This document shows positions 59,948 to 64,000 of a stretch of DNA of 64,000 nucleotides, in pieces. The notes under the pieces were generated by a model. That model did not search any database and was not told the origin of the DNA. It saw nothing but the letters and a program-made list of their open reading frames with translations. The position numbers were made by a program, and so were the translations under genes. Source of the stretch: Phycicoccus sp. Soil802 (lineage in GTDB: Bacteria; Actinomycetota; Actinomycetes; Actinomycetales; Dermatophilaceae); assembly GCF_001429605.1 (NCBI RefSeq), contig NZ_LMSS01000006.1:163180-227179 (forward strand), read 5' to 3'. Position 1 is the stretch's first letter. Each line of letters starts with the position of its first letter.

Positions 59948-61192
59948 ATGACCGCCGAACGACGCGTCGTCGTCACAGGCCTCGGAGCCACCACCCCTGT
60001 GGGCGGCACCGTCCCCGAGACGTGGGACGCCATCCTGGCCGGACGGTCGGGCGCCAAGATGATGGACTTCGACTGGGTGGAGAAGTACGAGCTCCCGGTC
60101 AAGTTCGCCGCCACGATCCACACCCAGCCGACCGACGTGCTGACCAAGGTGGAGGTGCGCCGGCTCGACCCGAGCGCCCAGTACGCCCTGATCGCCGCGC
60201 GTGAGGCCTGGGCGGACGCCGGCGCCCCCGAGGTCGAGCCCGAGCGCCTCGCTGCTTGCATCGGCACCGGCATCGGTGGCGTCTGGACCCTGCTCGACCA
60301 GTGGGACAACCTGCGCGAGAAGGGCCCGCGCCGGGTCTTCCCGCTCGCCGTCCCCATGCTCATGCCCAACGCCTCCTCCGCCGCCGTCTCCCTGGAGATC
60401 GGCGCCCGGGCCGGGGCCCACACCCCCGTCTCCGCCTGCGCCTCCGGGCTCGAGGCGATGGGCTACGCCTACGAGATGATCCGCAACGGCCGGGCCGACA
60501 TCGCGGTCGCGGGTGGCACGGAGGGCGCGGTGCACGCGCTGCCGATTGCCGGCTTCGCCGCCATGCAGGCGCTCTCGACCCGCAACGACGACCCCGAGCG
60601 CGCGTCGCGCCCCTACGACACCGGCCGCGACGGGTTCGTCCTCGGTGAGGGCGCCGCCGTGATCGTGCTCGAGGAGTACGAAGCGGCCAAGGCCCGTGGC
60701 GCCACCATCTACGCCGAGATCGGTGGCGTGGGCATGTCCTCGGACTCCCACCACATCGCCGCGCCGGAGCCTGAGGGCGCGGGCGCGTCCCGGGCGATGG
60801 TCGAGGCCGTCGAGCGGGCCGGCCTGACGCCCAAGGACATCGTCCACGTGAACGCGCACGCGACCTCGACCCCGGTGGGCGACGTGGCGGAGTCGAACGC
60901 CATCCGGCGCGCCTTCGGCGACGACACCGACGGTATGCCGGTCAGCGCCACGAAGTCGATGACCGGTCACCTCCTCGGTGCGGCCGGGGCGCTCGAGGGC
61001 GTCCTCACGATCCTGGCGCTGCACCACCGGATCGCGCCCGCGACGATCAACCTCGACGACTTCGACCCCGCGATCAAGCTCGACGTGGTGCACGGTGAGG
61101 CCCGCAAGCTCCCCGCAGGCGACATCGCGGCGCTGAACAACTCGTTCGGTTTCGGTGGTCACAACGTCGCGGTGGTCTTCACCTCGGTCTGA
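59948..61192 (+). CDS. fabF: 3-oxoacyl-ACP synthase II
   Basis: 414 aa from ATG at 59948, with GAAGGAG upstream. Elongating condensing enzyme with the triad C164 (VSACASGLEA), H304 (VNAHATSTPVGD) and H341 (SMTGHLLGAAG). NSFGFGGHNVAVVF closes the fold. KasA-like in position and length. Last gene of the operon, followed by a strong hairpin. Confidence 0.97.
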   Translation: MTAERRVVVTGLGATTPVGGTVPETWDAILAGRSGAKMMDFDWVEKYELPVKFAATIHTQPTDVLTKVEVRRLDPSAQYALIAAREAWADAGAPEVEPERLAACIGTGIGGVWTLLDQWDNLREKGPRRVFPLAVPMLMPNASSAAVSLEIGARAGAHTPVSACASGLEAMGYAYEMIRNGRADIAVAGGTEGAVHALPIAGFAAMQALSTRNDDPERASRPYDTGRDGFVLGEGAAVIVLEEYEAAKARGATIYAEIGGVGMSSDSHHIAAPEPEGAGASRAMVEAVERAGLTPKDIVHVNAHATSTPVGDVAESNAIRRAFGDDTDGMPVSATKSMTGHLLGAAGALEGVLTILALHHRIAPATINLDDFDPAIKLDVVHGEARKLPAGDIAALNNSFGFGGHNVAVVFTSV

Positions 61193-61218
61193 CCTCAGCC
61201 GTTCGGCCGACACACCTG

Positions 61219-61251
61219 GAGCGCCCGCCCCGAACCTCGGGGTGGGCGCTC
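61219..61251 (+). terminator. 15-bp hairpin ending the fab operon
   Basis: GAGCGCCCGCCCCGA at 61219-61233 pairs with TCGGGGTGGGCGCTC at 61237-61251 (one G-T pair) across three bases. A CTATCGTGT tail follows. Confidence 0.85.
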
Positions 61252-61297
61252 TATCGTGTGCCGACGGTCGCTGCAGGGGCGGCCCGGGAGGTCAGCG

Positions 61298-61858
61298 ATG
61301 GTGGGCAAGTCGGGGGGGACCCTGGGGGGTCGCGAGCGCATCGTGATCGTGGACGAGCACCTGGCGGGACGGCTCAAACGGGCTGGGCGCCGGCACGTGC
61401 TGCGCCGTCGGCAGACCTGGACATCGTCCGTGCTGACCAGTCTCGTGCTCCTGCTGTGCGTCTCGGCTCCGGACCTCCTGGGCGGACGGCCCCGTGGCGT
61501 GTCCGCAACGGCCCTGGCGGCGCCAGGCGTCTACCTGGTGGTGACGGCCGTGACGCTCGGCTACACCGTCTTCACCATCGGCAGGCACTTCGACCGGGAG
61601 TTCGTGCCGGGACGCATCCTCGGCCTGACGGTCGGGAGCCAGACGATCCGCCTCCGCGACCACGACTCGTGCACGGAGCTGGCCTACTCGGTCATCGCCG
61701 GCGTCGTGATGCTGCGGGACGTCGTGGTGGTCGACCTCGGCCAGCGCTTCTGGGCGCTGCCGATCGAGCTGCTCGATGGCGTCAGCCTCGAGGTGCTGCG
61801 CGCCCGCGCCGGCCGGCCGGCGCTCGGCAACGAGCTCTGGCCCGAGCTGCAGGCCTAG
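61298..61858 (+). CDS. Membrane protein of unknown function
   Basis: 186 aa from ATG at 61298, chosen for GGGAGG seven bases upstream. After a basic 40-residue N-terminus (RLKRAGRRHVLRRRQTW) come two membrane segments, SSVLTSLVLLLCVSAPDLLG and GVYLVVTAVTLGYTVFTIG. A soluble C-terminal half follows with beta-strands (GLTVGSQTIRLRDHDS, VVMLRDVVVVDLGQRFWALP). The tail resembles a PH/YcxB-like module after two helices, but the match is only a pattern impression. Confidence 0.6.
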   Translation: MVGKSGGTLGGRERIVIVDEHLAGRLKRAGRRHVLRRRQTWTSSVLTSLVLLLCVSAPDLLGGRPRGVSATALAAPGVYLVVTAVTLGYTVFTIGRHFDREFVPGRILGLTVGSQTIRLRDHDSCTELAYSVIAGVVMLRDVVVVDLGQRFWALPIELLDGVSLEVLRARAGRPALGNELWPELQA

Positions 61859-61926
61859 CTGCCGGAACACCGTGGCTGCGTCGGCAGGCGCGGGTCGCCT
61901 GGAGCCGCAGGTCAGGGCGCTGGATT

Positions 61927-62571
61927 TCAGCCGGGCGGCGGCGGGATGGTGATGCTGACCAGCGGGTCGCCGGTGCTCGTGGTCGACCGGGTCGGCGAGC
62001 CCGTGCCCGGGTGGGTCTTGGTGGGCTTGGACTTCGTGGCCGTGGAGGACGTCGACGCATCGGTCGACGTGGAGCTCGAGGGACCGGTGCTGGTGGCCGA
62101 GGAGTGCGTCGACGCCGCCGTCGAGACGGGCGCGGGCGTCCGCTGAGAGCTGGATCGGGAGGCGGTGGTCGCCGTCCGCGTGCCATCCGTGGAGCTGCTC
62201 GCCGAGTCGACCTGCTGGCCAGTCAGCGACGTGCTGGTGGCGGCCGGGTCGTCCGCACCGTCGGCCGGCGCCTTGTCGGGGAGCACGAACGCGAACGACA
62301 CCATCGCGGTCAGCCCGCCGATCCACAGGAGCACCAAGCTGGGCAAGGGCTTCCACGAGGCCTCCCGCCCCACGGCCTCCCGGTGGGCGAGGAACTCACG
62401 GGCGTAGGCGACCAGGGTCACGACGGCAGCGGCCGAGAACAGCCAGAGCACCCACGTAGCGATGGTGGCGCCACGGGGCAGGTCGGCGGCCAGAATCAGC
62501 CAGGCGTACCAGAGCAGCGTCCCCACACAGGCTGCGGCCAGCACCCCCAGGATGAGCTTGGGGCGGGTCAC
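61927..62571 (-). CDS. Membrane protein with long Ser/Thr-rich tail
   Basis: 214 aa, ATG at 62571 with GGAGG nearby. Three hydrophobic segments in the first 100 residues (LILGVLAAACVGTLLWYAWL, TWVLWLFSAAAVVTLVAY, LPSLVLLWIGGLTAMVSF) are followed by about 110 residues of low-complexity Ser/Thr/Pro sequence. The tail is probably extracellular, wall-spanning and possibly glycosylated. No family recognised. Confidence 0.6.
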   Translation of the reverse strand: MTRPKLILGVLAAACVGTLLWYAWLILAADLPRGATIATWVLWLFSAAAVVTLVAYAREFLAHREAVGREASWKPLPSLVLLWIGGLTAMVSFAFVLPDKAPADGADDPAATSTSLTGQQVDSASSSTDGTRTATTASRSSSQRTPAPVSTAASTHSSATSTGPSSSTSTDASTSSTATKSKPTKTHPGTGSPTRSTTSTGDPLVSITIPPPPG

Positions 62572-62665
62572 ACGTTCCTCCAGAGTCGATCGGACAGCCG
62601 CAAAGGCTACCGAAGACCCCGCCGAACCCCCGAAACGTGCAGGTCACGCGGCTGCCTGAAAGCGC

Positions 62666-63181
62666 TCAGCCCACCTTGTGGAGCCAGCGCACGGGGGCTC
62701 CGTCACCGGCATACCGGAACGGCTCGAGCTCGGCGTCCCAGTCGGTGCCGAGCAGCTCCTCGACCATCTCGACCATCGCCTCAGGCGACCCCTGCGACAG
62801 CCGCAGCACGTCACGGAGCCGGTCCTCGTTGATCACGGCGTCACCGGCCGCCGAGGTCCAGGTGTGGTGGATCCCCAGGGCGGGGGTGTGCGACCAGCGC
62901 GACCCGTCGGCGCCGGCGCTCGGCTCCTCGGTCACCTCGTAGCGCAGGTTGTCCCACCCGCGCAGGGTGGAGGCGAGCTTGGCGCCGGTGCCCTGCACTC
63001 CTGCCCACGGGAACTCCGCGCGGACGAGTGCGGCACCGGCCGGCTGTGGGGTCCAGTCGATGGCCAACCGGCCGTCGAGGGCGGACTCGAGGGCCCAGGT
63101 GATGTGGGGGCACAGCGCTTTGGGGGTGGAGTGAATGAAAACCACCCCGCGGGTCATGACACGCGGCATCGCGACAGACAT
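62666..63181 (-). CDS. DUF3145 domain protein
   Basis: 171 aa, ATG at 63181 with AAGGAGG six bases upstream. TRGVVFIHSTPKALCPHITW, FPWAGVQGTGAKLASTLRGW, RFEVTEEP-like (LRYEVTEEP) and the C-terminal LEPFRYAGDGAPVRWLHKVG define DUF3145, an actinobacteria-specific family that commonly lies close to fabF. Function unknown. The 223 bp between this start and the tRNA contain no other gene. Confidence 0.92.
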   Translation of the reverse strand: MSVAMPRVMTRGVVFIHSTPKALCPHITWALESALDGRLAIDWTPQPAGAALVRAEFPWAGVQGTGAKLASTLRGWDNLRYEVTEEPSAGADGSRWSHTPALGIHHTWTSAAGDAVINEDRLRDVLRLSQGSPEAMVEMVEELLGTDWDAELEPFRYAGDGAPVRWLHKVG

Positions 63182-63404
63182 TCCGGGCCTCCTTGGTGTG
63201 CGAGGGACGTCTTCCCCACGAACCTCGTCACCTGCTGGCTCGGCGTGTTGCCGCGTTGTTCAGTTGGCTGTGCGGGTCCCATTGTGCACCACGAACCACA
63301 TCCGCACCAGCACCACCACGAACCCCGTTCTCACCACCTCCATCGCAGGCACACTGGCGACGGTAGGCTCACGGCGCCCAGCCGGTGCTAGCCGAGCTGG
63401 TGCC

Positions 63405-63478
63405 GGGGCAGTAGCTCAGTCGGTCAGAGCAGCGGACTCATAATCCGTCGGTCGTCGGTTCAAGCCCGACCTGCCCCA
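63405..63478 (+). tRNA. tRNA with CAT anticodon (Met, or Ile2 if lysidine-modified)
   Basis: 74 nt: acceptor GGGGCAG/CTGCCCC, D stem GCTC/GAGC, anticodon stem GCGGA/TCCGT with loop CTCATAA, T arm GTCGG-TTCAAGC-CCGAC. Not the initiator (the acceptor is fully paired and there are no three G-C pairs in the anticodon stem). Met and Ile2 cannot be told apart by eye. CCA is not encoded. The integrase gene ends 25 bp downstream. Confidence 0.93.
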
Positions 63479-64000
63479 CAGGACGTTTATGCAGGTCAGC
63501 GCCCTAAGCGGCGTCATCGTGACCTCCGCTACGAGCCTCGGTCTCGGTGATGTGGCGCATTTGTGGCACATGCGAATCGAGCAGAGCCGCAACCGAGTCG
63601 AGATCGTCGCCGAACAAGCCGGCGTAGACGTCGAGCGTCATCGCCGCCGACGAGTGCCCCAGCATGCGCTGGACGGCCTTGACGTTCGCCCCTGCCGCAA
63701 TCGCCAAGGATGCGGCGGTGTGTCTCAGGTCGTGCGGCGTCAGCCCGGTGATCCCGGCTGTCGCGCAGGCGGGGTCGAACACTCTGTGACGCCAGTTGCC
63801 CAGCCGCATGGGCGAACCGGTGGGTGAAGCGAATACCAGGTCGGCCGGCTGCTTCTCCTCGCACATCCGAGCCAGGTCCGGGATGAGGGCCGGCGGGACC
63901 GGTACGGACCGGGTCTGGTGGTTCTTCGTGGTGCTCCAGACCAGGCGACCGCCGACCTCCGAGGCGCTCTCAACGATGTGCAGCCTGCGCCGCTCCAGGT
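63455..64000. mobile_element. Left end of an integrative element at the CAT tRNA
   Basis: The tRNA 3' half (from the T arm at about 63455) is the probable attachment core, directly followed by the integrase gene. The other boundary, a second copy of the tRNA 3' end, must lie beyond 64000. Confidence 0.65.
63504..64000 (-). CDS. Tyrosine recombinase (integrase), N-terminus beyond window
   Basis: About 165 C-terminal residues are visible and the frame is open to the edge. GLTPHDLRHTAASLAI holds the second-box catalytic Arg-His, KAVQRMLGHSSAAMTLDVY the third box with the nucleophilic Tyr, and RLVWSTTKNHQTRSVPVPP the beta-hairpin with the conserved Lys (STTKNHQTRS). It ends MRHITETEARSGGHDDAA. 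It is arranged tail-to-tail with the tRNA, the classical position of an integrase whose att site is the tRNA 3' end. An integrative element or prophage therefore starts here and continues outside the window. Confidence 0.93.
   Translation of the reverse strand, partial: LERRRLHIVESASEVGGRLVWSTTKNHQTRSVPVPPALIPDLARMCEEKQPADLVFASPTGSPMRLGNWRHRVFDPACATAGITGLTPHDLRHTAASLAIAAGANVKAVQRMLGHSSAAMTLDVYAGLFGDDLDSVAALLDSHVPQMRHITETEARSGGHDDAA

Overview
The window is high-GC DNA with GTG/TTG starts, stop/start overlaps and very rare TAT, TTA and AGA codons. It is almost certainly from an Actinomycetota chromosome. F420-dependent glucose-6-phosphate dehydrogenase, polyphosphate glucokinase, a C4-zinc-ribbon/Nif3/RNase H-phosphatase run, AhpE, DUF3052 and the aceE-fasR-fabD-fabH-acpP-fabF order all fit that phylum. 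Overall flavour suggests a Micrococcales member, possibly Intrasporangiaceae, but no marker here proves the family.

Layout. 0-3.6 kb: partial DUF222/HNH-type gene, a short tandem repeat, a small membrane protein and a phytoene-dehydrogenase-like oxidoreductase. 3.9-9.3 kb: two large secreted M6 (immune inhibitor A-like) metalloproteases facing each other around a small acidic protein whose leader holds three 14-bp repeats. 9.6-19.8 kb: panB, a secreted HEYGH metallopeptidase, fgd, a methyltransferase, map, ppgK, a two-gene ABC exporter, a Cys-rich small protein, an MBL hydrolase and a DeoC-fold protein lacking two catalytic residues. 19.88-21.94 kb: a decayed integrative element inserted in the 3' end of rnpB (RNase P RNA), with an integrase tail, a 26-bp att duplication and gene remnants. 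22.3-33.1 kb: rnpB, a DUF559 remnant, an RNB ribonuclease, yaaA, an ArsB/NhaD-like transporter, ltrA, rhodanese-metZ, RNase H/phosphatase, a zinc-ribbon gene with an apparent CTG start, nif3, tRNA-Val, ahpE and DUF3052.

33.2-50.8 kb is an accessory block. It lies where Mycobacterium tuberculosis has ahpE-Rv2239c-Rv2240c directly next to aceE. It carries an FdhF/YdeP molybdo-oxidoreductase with fdhD, a pair of PH-domain membrane proteins, and a 12-gene divergent cluster. In that cluster a DeoR regulator, a PdxA2-like dehydrogenase and a DUF1537 acid-sugar kinase run leftward. A Tat-lipoprotein oligopeptide-type ABC importer, an aldo/keto reductase, an HpcH/HpaI aldolase, a cytoplasmic sialidase-like beta-propeller and an SDR run rightward. 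I read it as an uncharacterised pathway for importing and dismantling an acid-sugar-containing oligosaccharide or glycoconjugate to DHAP and an aldolase product. Matching 15-bp inverted repeats on each side of the divergent promoter are candidate operators.

51-61.2 kb: aceE, an epimerase, a secreted GlpQ-type phosphodiesterase, then the fatty acid synthase II operon fasR-fabD-fabH-acpP-fabF. 61.3-63.2 kb: two membrane proteins and DUF3145. 63.4-64 kb: a CAT-anticodon tRNA abutted by a tyrosine recombinase that runs off the window, so a second integrative element begins here.

A genome-scale signal also shows: the octamer GTATGCCG and its complement occur about 29 times, far above composition. 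They are equally split between strands, and three pairs form perfect inverted repeats (a terminator, a palindrome upstream of rnpB, and the fasR start). This resembles the behaviour of DNA-uptake or other genome-signature words.
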